Shown: piece by piece, positions 40,374-48,745 of the stretch
How the letters are laid out: every line of letters starts with the position of its first letter
How positions within the stretch are numbered: position 1 is the stretch's first letter
Assembly (NCBI GenBank): GCA_904502235.1
Contig: CAJGDP010000009.1
Location: 1-61,623, forward strand
Direction: 5' to 3'
Source of the DNA: an uncultured Bacteroidaceae bacterium
Lineage (GTDB): Bacteria; Bacteroidota; Bacteroidia; Bacteroidales; Bacteroidaceae
DNA: 61,623 nucleotides
Notes under the pieces: generated by a model
Told to the model about the DNA's origin: nothing
Databases searched by the model: none
Seen by the model: only the letters and a program-made list of their open reading frames with translations
Program-made: the position numbers and the translations under genes

Positions 40374-40694
40374 ATGCTATTTTTGACAGAAACAGCTGCT
40401 GCAACAGGTGCTGCAGCTATATTGGGAAGTCCCATATTCATGTTTGTGATTATCATTGCCATCATGTACTTCATGATGATACGTCCTCAGCGTAAACGTC
40501 AGAAGGAAATCGAGAATTTCCGTCGTGGTCTTCAGGCTGGTCAGGAGGTTGTAACCAGCGGTGGTATCTATGGCAAAATCAAGGAGGTGAACGACGGTGT
40601 TGTTGTTCTTGAGATTGCTCACAATGTAAATATCCGCGTTGATATCTCAACAGTTTTTGCTTCTCCTGTAGCAATGCAAGAGCAAGGTAAATAA
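40374..40694 (+). CDS. yajC: Preprotein translocase subunit YajC
   Basis: A 106-residue inner-membrane accessory of SecDF. One TM helix (about 20-40, IFMFVIIIAIMYFMMI) is followed by RPQRKRQKEIENFRR and the GQEVVTSGGIYGKI core typical of YajC. It lies 23 bases after nusB. Confidence 0.93.
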   Translation: MLFLTETAAATGAAAILGSPIFMFVIIIAIMYFMMIRPQRKRQKEIENFRRGLQAGQEVVTSGGIYGKIKEVNDGVVVLEIAHNVNIRVDISTVFASPVAMQEQGK

Positions 40695-40714
40695 CAAATA
40701 AAGGAATAGAAATT

Positions 40715-41656
40715 TTGATAAAAGATTTCTTCAAAAAGCTTAAGGAAAACAATATATTGCATTTCCTGTTCTTCTTATTGGTCTCGTGTTGTCTTTGGCT
40801 ATTGCAGGTGCTTAACGAAGATTACGAGACCGATATTCCATTTAGTGTGTCTATACTCAATGTTCCCGAAGGGCTTGAACTTGTAGACGGCAATGAAGCG
40901 GAGATTATTGTAAGGCTTGCCGACAGGGGCACTGTTCTTACAAAATACAAACTTGGACGTTCGCGCTCTCTAACTGTCGATTTCTCCGAATTCAAGCACC
41001 GCGGTGGTACTTTAAGTATTCCGGTTTCTTTGTTGAAGAAGCAGATTGCCGATGTGGTGGAAGCCACAACAACCATTGTGCAGTATCACGACGACACTCT
41101 GAATGTCAATGTAATACAGAACCGCAAACTGTTGCCGGTGAAACTGAACGGCAAGATTGATGCGGCAGAGCATTACGAGATAACTTCAATAACTATCGAA
41201 CCGGTGGATGTTATGGTATCTGCCATGCCCGATATATTGGAGAATATGGAGGCAGTGGAAACGGAGTATGTTGCAAAGAGATATCTGAAGGGCAACAAAA
41301 CCTTTAAGGTAAACATCGCTTCCGGTGATTACATGACAACAGAGCCTTCTGTTGTTGATGTAAATGTCTCTGTGTCGCCGTTGAAGACCAAGAAGGTGCT
41401 TGTTCCGTTGTCTCGTGTCAATTTTCCAAAGCCATTCTTTGCCATGTGGATTCCTAACGAGGTGGAAATATCATTTGAAATATCGGAAGCGAATTATGAG
41501 CTGGTGGGTCCCGGTGATTTTACCGTTATGCTCGATTATAATGATCTTGTTTCAAATGTGGGAGGAAAAGCACCGCTTAAGCTTTTCAAAAAATCTCCAT
41601 TTGTGAAAAATGTCGTACTCTCTCCTTCCGTAGTATCTGTTGCCTATCTGCCATGA
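40715..41656 (+). CDS. YbbR-like domain protein
   Basis: A 313-residue protein anchored by an N-terminal membrane helix (ILHFLFFLLVSCCLWLLQVL) and otherwise predicted outside the cytosol, with tandem YbbR-like beta domains (VSILNVPEGLELVDG; VKLNGKIDAAEHYEI; EPVDVMVSAMPDIL). The start is TTG at 40715; no in-frame ATG precedes the membrane helix, so a TTG start is supported. Its stop overlaps the coaE ATG. In other bacteria YbbR proteins go with cyclic-di-AMP cyclase; here the role is unknown. Confidence 0.75.
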   Translation: MIKDFFKKLKENNILHFLFFLLVSCCLWLLQVLNEDYETDIPFSVSILNVPEGLELVDGNEAEIIVRLADRGTVLTKYKLGRSRSLTVDFSEFKHRGGTLSIPVSLLKKQIADVVEATTTIVQYHDDTLNVNVIQNRKLLPVKLNGKIDAAEHYEITSITIEPVDVMVSAMPDILENMEAVETEYVAKRYLKGNKTFKVNIASGDYMTTEPSVVDVNVSVSPLKTKKVLVPLSRVNFPKPFFAMWIPNEVEISFEISEANYELVGPGDFTVMLDYNDLVSNVGGKAPLKLFKKSPFVKNVVLSPSVVSVAYLP

Positions 41657-42267
41657 AAGAAGTAGTGAAATTAGCAATAACGGGCAGTATCGGTAGCGGT
41701 AAAAGTGTCGTGTCCCGTATGATGAGTGTGCTTGGCGTTCCTGTGTATGATTGCGATGCCAACGCCAAACGTCTCATGACGGAGAATCCGTTTATCATAA
41801 GCGAACTCAAACGTATGTTCGGCGAGGAGTGTTACGAGGACGACGGAACATTGAACCGTCAATACATAGCTTCACGTATATTCAGCGACAAGGAGAATAT
41901 AAAGCGTGTGAATGCTTTGGTACATCCTGTCGTAAAGAGCGACTTCGAGCAGTGGGCTGTGAGACAGAATGCGCCTGTGGTGGCAGTGGAGACTGCAATA
42001 CTTTATGAATCGGGGATTATAGAGGCGGTTGACAGAGTTCTTGTAGTTTGGGCAGAAAGGGAAACTGCTATACAACGCACAATGTGGCGTAGTGGTATGA
42101 ACCGTACCCAGGTAGAGAGCCGATTGAACAACCAGATGGGAGCAGACGACTTGTTGCTCATGTCGGATTACTCTTTATATAATGATGGCGATGAACCTTT
42201 GTTGCCTCGGGTAATAAGCCTTGTTCAAGAGTTAAAAAACATTTCTGATTTTGCAAATCCGGAATGA
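41653..42267 (+). CDS. coaE: Dephospho-CoA kinase
   Basis: Phosphorylates dephospho-CoA, the last step of coenzyme A synthesis. The 204-residue protein has the P-loop GSIGSGKSV, then VPVYDCDANAKRLM, the LVHPVVKSDF lid region and VETAILYESG. The ATG at 41653 overlaps the ybbR stop, indicating coupled translation. Confidence 0.94.
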   Translation: MKEVVKLAITGSIGSGKSVVSRMMSVLGVPVYDCDANAKRLMTENPFIISELKRMFGEECYEDDGTLNRQYIASRIFSDKENIKRVNALVHPVVKSDFEQWAVRQNAPVVAVETAILYESGIIEAVDRVLVVWAERETAIQRTMWRSGMNRTQVESRLNNQMGADDLLLMSDYSLYNDGDEPLLPRVISLVQELKNISDFANPE

Positions 42268-42280
42268 TGAAGTATATTCG
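42250..42280 (+). promoter_or_regulatory. Promoter of the DUF5606-like gene
   Basis: TTTG (42250-42253), 19 bases, then TATATTCG (42273-42280). It overlaps the end of coaE and gives a leader of about 40 bases. Confidence 0.6.
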
Positions 42281-42327
42281 CAAAGTTTAACCGACAAAAA
42301 TTATTTAACACTTAATATTTTAATCTT

Positions 42328-42747
42328 ATGTTCGAAAGAATTCTTACAATATCGGGAAAGCCCGGTCTTTATCGTCTTTTGTCAAGTGCACGTAATATGA
42401 TTATCGTGGAGATGGTTGATGCAAGCAAGAAACGTGTTCCTGTCCACAATACCGACAAGGTTGTCATGCTTGATGATATCGCTATCTACACCGATACAGA
42501 GGAGGTTCCTTTGCGTGAGGTTTTTGCAAAAATCTATGAGAAGGAGAATGGTGTCATCTCTTTTGATCTGAAGATGGCTACACCCGAAGAGTTGGTTGAA
42601 TACTTCGAAGGTATCATGCCCGATTACGACAGAGAGCGTGTATACCTTACACATATCAAGAAGATGTACTCTTGGTACAACATCCTTGTTGCCAACGGCG
42701 TGGTTGACTTCAAGGTTGAAGAAGAAGCAGAGACAACTGAAGCTTGA
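42328..42747 (+). CDS. Conserved Bacteroidetes protein (DUF5606-like)
   Basis: A 139-residue cytosolic protein starting MFERILTISGKPGLYRLLSS, with an SH3-like beta start (VEMVDASKKRVPV) and a helical second half (ATPEELVEYFEGIMPDYDRE). It belongs to a family found throughout Bacteroidetes with no assigned function, and ends in an acidic tail. It has its own promoter and is followed after 20 bases by a secreted-protein gene. Confidence 0.75.
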   Translation: MFERILTISGKPGLYRLLSSARNMIIVEMVDASKKRVPVHNTDKVVMLDDIAIYTDTEEVPLREVFAKIYEKENGVISFDLKMATPEELVEYFEGIMPDYDRERVYLTHIKKMYSWYNILVANGVVDFKVEEEAETTEA

Positions 42748-42767
42748 TTTATTACATAGCACTAAAT

Positions 42768-43472
42768 ATGAAAAAAATATCTTTCTTATTTTTGCTTTTG
42801 ATGTGCCTGACTGTAAATGTTCAGGCACAGTCTTTGAAAGATATGTTGGGAAAGGCTGCCAATAAGGTAACAGAAAAGGTTGCAGAAAACAGTTCCGATG
42901 GAATTGTTTCCAATATTCTGGGAACCATTATCGGCAATTCAGTGCCATTCTCAAAATCTCTTATTGAGGGTACATGGAATTACGACGGCACTGCTTGTGT
43001 GCTTGAGAGTGAAAATGCGCTCTCTGAAATAGGAGGCATGGCTGCTACAGCCAAGATTGAGGAGAAATTCGACGCTTATCTTTCAAAGGTGGGTGTAAGC
43101 AAGGGAACAAGTACATTCACATTCCTGGCAAATGATTCGTGCTATTTTACCGTAAATGGACGCACTTTGCGTGGAACATACGAATTGAATGCCGAAGAGA
43201 AAAGTATAAATTTCAGTTTTTTGCATGATAAACTGAAGATGAAATCTTATATCTCGTACAATGTGTCGGATATAGAGATTGTTTTTGATGCCGACAAGTT
43301 GCTGACACTTATAAAGAATGTAACATCTTCGGTTTCCAGCAAGACATCTGCGGCAAGCGGTTTGCTTTCCTCTTCATCCAAGTTAAGTTCTGCCGGAGCT
43401 ACATTGGATGCCGCTTCTTCTCTTTTATCGGGGTACGACGGTATGATGCTTGGAATGAAACTTACAAAATAA
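42768..43472 (+). CDS. Secreted protein (DUF4923-like)
   Basis: A 234-residue exported protein from the ATG at 42768, with signal peptide KKISFLFLLLMCLTVNVQAQ. The mature part starts with an amphipathic helix (SLKDMLGKAANKVTEKVAEN), then a lipocalin-like beta region with SLIEGTWNYDGTACVLES and TFTFLANDSCYFTVNGR, and ends Ser/Ala-rich. It fits the DUF4923 family of Bacteroidales; function unknown. Confidence 0.75.
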   Translation: MKKISFLFLLLMCLTVNVQAQSLKDMLGKAANKVTEKVAENSSDGIVSNILGTIIGNSVPFSKSLIEGTWNYDGTACVLESENALSEIGGMAATAKIEEKFDAYLSKVGVSKGTSTFTFLANDSCYFTVNGRTLRGTYELNAEEKSINFSFLHDKLKMKSYISYNVSDIEIVFDADKLLTLIKNVTSSVSSKTSAASGLLSSSSKLSSAGATLDAASSLLSGYDGMMLGMKLTK

Positions 43473-43478
43473 CTAAAT

Positions 43479-43510
43479 AAAAAATTCACTTCGATTGAAG
43501 TGAATTTTTT
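43479..43510. terminator. Bidirectional terminator (DUF4923-like gene / fabG)
   Basis: 14-base perfect arms (43479-43492 and 43497-43510) around GATT; A-rich on the left and T-rich on the right, so it can end both convergent transcripts. Confidence 0.8.
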
Positions 43511-43522
43511 ATTGTATCAGTA

Positions 43523-44269
43523 TCAACAACTCATTGCTCCGCAACAGTTTATTACCTGCCCGCTGACGTATGCCGACATGTCGCTGGCAAGGAACAGGGC
43601 TACGTTTGCTACATCTTCGGGGGTTCCTGCGCGACGCAGAGGTATTGTCTTTGCCCACTCGGCACGCATCTCTTCGGGAATTGCCGATGTCATATCCGTG
43701 GTGATGAATCCCGGTGCAATACAGTTGGCTCTTATGCCTCTTGGTCCCATCTCTTTGGCAATGGACTTTGCAAGTCCGATGAGTCCGGCTTTTGATGCGG
43801 AATAGTTGCATTGTCCGGCATTGCCGTTCTCTCCAACAACCGACGACATATTTATTATACTTCCACCACGTTGTTTTGCCATTACAGGTACAACGGCACG
43901 TGTGAAGTTGAATGCCGATTTCAGGTTTGTTGTAATCACTGCATCCCATTGCTCCTCGGTCATGCGCATAATAAGCCCATCCTTTGTAATTCCTGCGTTG
44001 TTTACAAGAATGTCTACTCGTCCGAAATCGGCGAGAACCTCCTTTACAACAGCATCGGTGGCTGCGAAGTCTGCCGCATCTGCAGCATAGCCTTTGCACT
44101 TTACGCCAATAGCTTCAATCTCTTTTATAAGTTCTTCGGCGTTATTGTTTATCTGTCGGTATGTGAATGCCACGTTTGCACCTTCCTGAGCAAATTTGAT
44201 TGCTATGGCACGTCCTATGCCTCTTGTTGCTCCTGTAACAAGAGCGGTCTTTCCTTCTAATAATTTCAT
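43523..44269 (-). CDS. fabG: 3-oxoacyl-[acyl-carrier-protein] reductase FabG
   Basis: NADPH-dependent reduction of 3-ketoacyl-ACP in fatty-acid synthesis. The 248-residue short-chain dehydrogenase has the cofactor loop VTGATRGIGRAIA, the NNAGITKDGLIMRM segment, and the catalytic Ser of NMSSVVGENGN with Tyr/Lys of CNYSASKAGL. The C-terminus ISGQVINCCGAMSC type ending (here VSGQVINCCGAMSC) is slightly Cys-rich. Monocistronic and divergent from ribE. Confidence 0.93.
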   Translation of the reverse strand: MKLLEGKTALVTGATRGIGRAIAIKFAQEGANVAFTYRQINNNAEELIKEIEAIGVKCKGYAADAADFAATDAVVKEVLADFGRVDILVNNAGITKDGLIMRMTEEQWDAVITTNLKSAFNFTRAVVPVMAKQRGGSIINMSSVVGENGNAGQCNYSASKAGLIGLAKSIAKEMGPRGIRANCIAPGFITTDMTSAIPEEMRAEWAKTIPLRRAGTPEDVANVALFLASDMSAYVSGQVINCCGAMSC

Positions 44270-44289
44270 GGTTATCTCATTTGTATATG

Positions 44290-44297
44290 CGAAGATA
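44290..44297 (-). promoter_or_regulatory. fabG -7 box
   Basis: TATCTTCG on the minus strand, 21 bases before the fabG ATG. No -33 box is seen at the standard distance. Confidence 0.4.
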
Positions 44298-44392
44298 ATT
44301 TATTGATGTCAAATTACTGCATGTTTGATGAAAAAGTTTTTCCTTTAGCAGGGTTTACGCTTTCTATAAGCGTGATTTTGGGAATAAATGAT

Positions 44393-44400
44393 TATCTTCG
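44393..44400 (+). promoter_or_regulatory. ribE -7 box
   Basis: TATCTTCG, 41 bases before the ribE ATG. The short leader has no room for, and no sign of, an FMN riboswitch. Confidence 0.4.
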
Positions 44401-44440
44401 CAAATAGTTTAAGAATAGTAATAATTTGAAATGATATATT

Positions 44441-45040
44441 ATGTTTTCAGGTATTGTTGAAGAGTTTGCCACTGTGCGTCGTTTGGTACGTGAGCAGGGT
44501 AATTTGCATCTGACATTGACATGCTCATTCGTGAATGAACTTAAAATAGATCAGAGTGTTTCGCACAATGGTGTTTGTCTTACAGTAGTTGATATCACTG
44601 GTGATGAATATACTGTTACCGCCATGACAGAGACTTTGGAGCGCTCAAACATCGGTCTGTTGAATGTGGGTGATAAGGTTAACGTGGAGCGCAGCATGAT
44701 GATGAACGGACGTCTCGACGGTCATATTGTTCAGGGGCATGTTGATGAGACCGCCGAGTGTGTATCGGTGCGCGATGCCGACGGCAGCTGGTATTATACT
44801 TTCCGCTATAAGAAGGATGATGAGATGGCTGCCAAGGGATATATGACAGTAGACAAAGGCTCTGTAACAGTAAACGGTGTGAGCTTGACAGTGTGTGAAC
44901 CGACAGACGACTCATTCTCGGTTGCCATAATCCCTTATACATATGAACATACCAATTTCCACACAATAGAGGTTGGTACAAAGGTGAATATAGAGTTTGA
45001 CATTATAGGCAAATATATTGCCCGAATGATTAAGAAGTGA
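44441..45040 (+). CDS. ribE: Riboflavin synthase alpha subunit
   Basis: Dismutates two lumazine molecules to riboflavin. The 199-residue protein has the internally duplicated lumazine-binding fold: MFSGIVEEFA ... SHNGVCLTVVDI in the first half and QGHVDETAEC ... VNGVSLTVCEP in the second. Four bases separate it from the next gene. Confidence 0.95.
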   Translation: MFSGIVEEFATVRRLVREQGNLHLTLTCSFVNELKIDQSVSHNGVCLTVVDITGDEYTVTAMTETLERSNIGLLNVGDKVNVERSMMMNGRLDGHIVQGHVDETAECVSVRDADGSWYYTFRYKKDDEMAAKGYMTVDKGSVTVNGVSLTVCEPTDDSFSVAIIPYTYEHTNFHTIEVGTKVNIEFDIIGKYIARMIKK

Positions 45041-45044
45041 GAAT

Positions 45045-45398
45045 ATGAAGATTGCTGTTCCTACAAGAGATGGAGTGGTGGACAACCATTTCGGTCATTG
45101 CGACCATTACACTATTTTTACAGTCACTGACGGTGAAATCAAGATGAAGGAGATTCTCCCTTCGCCACAGGGATGCGGATGCAAGTCGGGAGTGGTGCTT
45201 GTTTTACGCCAGAAGGGTGTGCAGGTTATGCTTGCAGGCAACATGGGCGAGGGCGCAAAGAATGTGCTGGAAAGTCATGAAATAAAGGTGGTACGCGGTT
45301 GTAGTGGTAATATTGATGATTTGGTGCGAGCATATATCGCCGGTGAAGTAAAGGATAACGGCGAGGCATGCAGTCATCATGAGTGCGGTAGTCATTAA
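45045..45398 (+). CDS. NifX/NifB-type dinitrogenase iron-molybdenum cofactor domain protein
   Basis: A 117-residue protein. MKIAVPTRDGVVDNHFGHCD then HYTIFTVTDGEI is the start of the NifX/NafY-like metallocofactor-binding family, and VLVLRQKGVQVMLAGNMGEG also fits. Cysteines and histidines at the end (CSHHECGSH) suggest metal binding. No nitrogenase genes are near, so it is one of the widespread non-nitrogenase members of unknown role. It is co-transcribed with ribE. Confidence 0.85.
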   Translation: MKIAVPTRDGVVDNHFGHCDHYTIFTVTDGEIKMKEILPSPQGCGCKSGVVLVLRQKGVQVMLAGNMGEGAKNVLESHEIKVVRGCSGNIDDLVRAYIAGEVKDNGEACSHHECGSH

Positions 45399-45415
45399 AT
45401 AAAACTTAAGCAAAA

Positions 45416-45997
45416 ATGTTGGATAAAGTATATCTTGAGAATTTTGAGAGTCGTATAACAGACGAACTCCTTAGACTGTGCAAGCAGTATTCTGTCCTTG
45501 ACGGAACTTTGCTCGCTACGGATGATATTGATTCACGTTGGAACGAACTGGCTCCGGAATACATGGTAGATGCAGTTCCTAATATAGCCGATTATCCTAC
45601 TGTGGCAATAGCTTGGGCCGGTTATTTGGGTATGGCTGTTGCGCATCAGTGGGACGCAGACTGGAGCACTCATAGCAAGGATGAGTATAAAACGTATCAT
45701 GGCGAACAGGGATTCGATGATATGGATGAACACATTGTACGCGACCTTATAGGTTTTCATCTGGAATCGAAAGAAGCAAAGAATATCGAAGATATGATGC
45801 GCCGATTGGGCGAAACAGCTTTGACGCTTATACGTAGAGAGCGGATTGAACCACAGTCGCCTATGGCATTTCATGTATATTCACGTGTGGTGAAAGTTAT
45901 GTACAAGATAGGCGCGGCAATCGAACTGAAGCGACTGGGATATAAATTCGAACAGGTGAATCTGCCTAATATGACAAATCCTTTAGCTGAATGTTAA
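45416..45997 (+). CDS. Conserved Bacteroidetes protein of unknown function
   Basis: A 193-residue cytosolic, helical protein. It has VAIAWAGYLGMAVAHQWDAD and a motif FDDMDEHIVRDLIGFHLESK, rich in acidic residues and His, followed by a helical C-terminus ending PNMTNPLAEC. I do not recognise a named family. It lies 17 bases after the NifX-like gene and ends in a strong terminator shared with rpiB. Confidence 0.6.
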   Translation: MLDKVYLENFESRITDELLRLCKQYSVLDGTLLATDDIDSRWNELAPEYMVDAVPNIADYPTVAIAWAGYLGMAVAHQWDADWSTHSKDEYKTYHGEQGFDDMDEHIVRDLIGFHLESKEAKNIEDMMRRLGETALTLIRRERIEPQSPMAFHVYSRVVKVMYKIGAAIELKRLGYKFEQVNLPNMTNPLAEC

Positions 45998-46033
45998 AAA
46001 AATATCCATCGCCCAAGCGATGGATATTTTTTT
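45996..46033. terminator. Bidirectional terminator between convergent genes
   Basis: 17-base perfect arms (45996-46012 and 46017-46033) around CCAA, with A and T runs at the ends. It serves the plus-strand unit ending at 45997 and rpiB. Confidence 0.85.
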
Positions 46034-46042
46034 TTGTTTGTA

Positions 46043-46480
46043 TTATTTCTTTACAGGAATCGCGTCGATTCGCGCCTGGTGTCTTCCGCCTTCAAAAGGA
46101 GTGTTGAGGAATGTCTCTACACACTCTTTTGCACTTTCTGTAGCGATGAAACGACCTGGCATCACCATTACGTTGGCATCGTTGTGCTGGCGTGCAAGTG
46201 CTGCAATCTCGGGCATCCAGCATAGTGCGCTACGGATTGCATCGTGGTGGTTCAATGTCATGTTGATACCGTTACCTGTACCACAGATTGCAATACCTGT
46301 TGCAAACTCACCATTTTCAATTGCCTCGGCAAGTGCGTGAGCGAATTCGGGGTAGTTACAACTTTCGGTGCTGTGTGTACCGAAGTCAACAAATTCATAA
46401 CCCATTTCGGTGAGCCATACCTTCACTTCTTCTTTCAAAGGGTAGCCTGCGTGATCGCTTGCAAGTCCTATCTTTTTCAT
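46043..46480 (-). CDS. rpiB: Ribose-5-phosphate isomerase B
   Basis: Interconverts ribose-5-phosphate and ribulose-5-phosphate. The 145-residue protein has GLASDHAGYPLKEEV, DFGTHSTESCNYPEFA and the anion loop ICGTGNGINMTLN, with the catalytic Cys in that loop. It starts at the last base of the transketolase stop, so the two pentose-phosphate genes are coupled. Confidence 0.94.
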   Translation of the reverse strand: MKKIGLASDHAGYPLKEEVKVWLTEMGYEFVDFGTHSTESCNYPEFAHALAEAIENGEFATGIAICGTGNGINMTLNHHDAIRSALCWMPEIAALARQHNDANVMVMPGRFIATESAKECVETFLNTPFEGGRHQARIDAIPVKK

Positions 46481-48492
46481 TATAGCATTGATTTTACTTG
46501 GTTATATACATTTTCTGCTGTAAAGCCCAATTTCTCGTCAAGTACTTTGTAAGGAGCAGAGAAACCGAATGACTCCAATCCCCAAACCTTGCCGTTTGCA
46601 CCTACAAGACCTTCGAGATTTACTGGCAAGCCTGCTGTCAGACCGAAAATCTTGGCACCTGCAGGAAGAACGCTCTCCTGATATTCTTTAGGCTGTGTGC
46701 GGAACAAACCTTCCGATGGAACAGAAACGATACGTGTCTTTATTCCGTCTGCCTTAAGAAGCTTTGCACCGTCAACAAGTGTAGAAACTTCAGAACCTGA
46801 TGCAAGAAGAATAACGTCGTAATCCTCATCGCTGCCTGCGATAACGTATGCACCCTTTGCTGCTTCCTCGTATGGTGTACCTTCGGGGAGGTTATTGATG
46901 TTCTGGCGTGAGAAGATAAGGCCAGTAGGTGTATTGTCGTTCTCCATGGCGAGTTTCCAAGCCTGTGTAGCTTCGTTTACGTCTGCCGGACGCAAGACAA
47001 GCATTGAGTTCTTGCCGCTGTGGTTCTTTACCTTTTCCATAAGGCGTACCTGTGCCTCCTGTTCAACAGGTTCGTGTGTAGGACCGTCCTCGCCTACGCG
47101 GAACGCGTCGTGTGACCAAACGAACTTCACAGGAAGTTCCATAAGAGCTGCCATACGGATAGCAGGTTTCATATAGTCGCTGAATACGAAGAATGTACCG
47201 CAAGCGGCGATTACACCACCATGTAGAGCCATACCGATGCAGAGACAAGCCATTGTGAGCTCTGAAACACCTGCGTGCAAGAAAGCTCCGCTGAAATCAC
47301 CAGGTGTGAATGCGTGTGTCTTCTTCAAGAAACCGTCTGTCTTGTCACTGTTGCTCAAGTCGGCAGATGAGCAGATCATATTGCCATAGTTCTCTGCAAG
47401 AATGCCGAGTACTGTTGCCGATGCGTTACGTGTAGGACCATCAGCCTTCTGCTCGATAGCGTTCCAGTCGATTTCAGGCTGTTTGCCTGCAAACCAATCT
47501 TCCAGGTTCTTTGCCTTCTCTGGGTTTGCTGCAGCCCAAACTGCTTTTGCTGCCTTGCGCTCTGCAACAATCTTGCGGAGTTCTGCAAGACGGTTGTCGT
47601 GCAACTCTTTAACCTCGGGGAAGAATACGAATGGATTCTCTACATCACCGCCAAGGTTCTTGATTGTGTTGATGTATGCATCGCCACCAAGAGGAGCACC
47701 GTGTGTACCGCAGTCGAACTCATAGCTGCTGCCATCGGCACGACGTGCGCCTTTACCCATAACGGTGTTACCGATGATAAGGGTGGGGCGTTCTTTCTCA
47801 GCCTTGGCTTCTGTGAGTGCAGCACGAATTGCATCGCAGTCGTTACCGTCGATAGTAATGACCTTCCAGCCCCATGCTTCGTATTTCTTTGCTGTATCTT
47901 CGAACATAACCTCGTCGCAACGTGTTGAGAGCTGGATCTGGTTTGCGTCGTAGAACATGATAAGGTTGTTCAGTTTAAGATAACCTGCCATACGGCCTGC
48001 ACCCTGTGAAATTTCCTCCTGGATACCACCGTCCGAGATGAATGCGTAGATTGTGTGTCCCATAACCTCGCTACCCAAACGTGCCTCAAGGAATTTTGCA
48101 GCAATGGCTGCACCTACTGCATATGTGTGACCCTGGCCAAGAGGACCTGATGTGTTCTCAATGCCACGTGCAAAGTTCACTTCGGGGTGTCCCGGTGTTG
48201 CGCTTCCCCATTGACGGAGCTGTTTGAGCTCGTCCATGGTGAATTTATCCTGGAGTGCAAGAACTGAATACAACATTGGAGACATATGACCCGGGTCGAG
48301 GAAGAAACGGTCGCGACCTTCCCATAGTGGATTATCGGGATCGTGTACTAGGAACTCTGAGTAGAGGACGTTGATGAAGTCTGCTCCGCCCATTGCACCA
48401 CCGGGGTGTCCTGATTTTGCTTTTTCAACCATAGCTGCGGTAAGTATACGAATGTTGTCCGCTGCCTTGTTCATCAGTTGCTTGCTATTCAT
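46480..48492 (-). CDS. tkt: Transketolase
   Basis: Thiamine-diphosphate enzyme moving two-carbon units between sugar phosphates. The 670-residue length is normal. Motifs include KSGHPGGAMGGAD, the TPP/metal region ISDGGIQEEISQGAG with NNLIMFYDANQIQLS, and HDAFRVGEDGPTHEPVEQEA in the pyrimidine domain. The region from about 520 is the C-terminal domain. Overlaps rpiB by one base. Confidence 0.94.
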   Translation of the reverse strand: MNSKQLMNKAADNIRILTAAMVEKAKSGHPGGAMGGADFINVLYSEFLVHDPDNPLWEGRDRFFLDPGHMSPMLYSVLALQDKFTMDELKQLRQWGSATPGHPEVNFARGIENTSGPLGQGHTYAVGAAIAAKFLEARLGSEVMGHTIYAFISDGGIQEEISQGAGRMAGYLKLNNLIMFYDANQIQLSTRCDEVMFEDTAKKYEAWGWKVITIDGNDCDAIRAALTEAKAEKERPTLIIGNTVMGKGARRADGSSYEFDCGTHGAPLGGDAYINTIKNLGGDVENPFVFFPEVKELHDNRLAELRKIVAERKAAKAVWAAANPEKAKNLEDWFAGKQPEIDWNAIEQKADGPTRNASATVLGILAENYGNMICSSADLSNSDKTDGFLKKTHAFTPGDFSGAFLHAGVSELTMACLCIGMALHGGVIAACGTFFVFSDYMKPAIRMAALMELPVKFVWSHDAFRVGEDGPTHEPVEQEAQVRLMEKVKNHSGKNSMLVLRPADVNEATQAWKLAMENDNTPTGLIFSRQNINNLPEGTPYEEAAKGAYVIAGSDEDYDVILLASGSEVSTLVDGAKLLKADGIKTRIVSVPSEGLFRTQPKEYQESVLPAGAKIFGLTAGLPVNLEGLVGANGKVWGLESFGFSAPYKVLDEKLGFTAENVYNQVKSML

Positions 48493-48589
48493 GTCTTTTA
48501 TTATCGTTAGTAGGTTTTTATTCTCTGTTGTATTGCATTGTCTTATTGCAGTTTTTTGCCAATGGAATACTCTTTACCGTAATTTGTTA

Positions 48590-48597
48590 CAAAAATA
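48590..48597 (-). promoter_or_regulatory. tkt-rpiB -7 box
   Basis: TATTTTTG on the minus strand, 98 bases before the tkt ATG. A -33 box is not clear. Confidence 0.35.
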
Positions 48598-48714
48598 GTA
48601 CTTTTTGTTTGAATGTGGAACATATTTCAATAACGAATTTCCTACTTATTATAAATTATTTTGTGAATTAAGATTTATAAAGGATTTTTCTGTGGTTCTC
48701 ACCTTGTTTTGTTG

Positions 48715-48722
48715 TATCTTCG
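48715..48722 (+). promoter_or_regulatory. tex -7 box
   Basis: TATCTTCG. Transcription would begin at about 48728, which leaves only about 9 bases before the ATG at 48737 and 18 before the ATG at 48746, favouring the second start. Confidence 0.4.
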
Positions 48723-48745
48723 CTATGAAATAAATAATGTATATT

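Noticed and set aside
44270..44440. FMN riboswitch upstream of ribE
   Set aside because: A -7 box lies 41 bases before the start codon, leaving no room for the aptamer, and no conserved FMN-element segments are visible.
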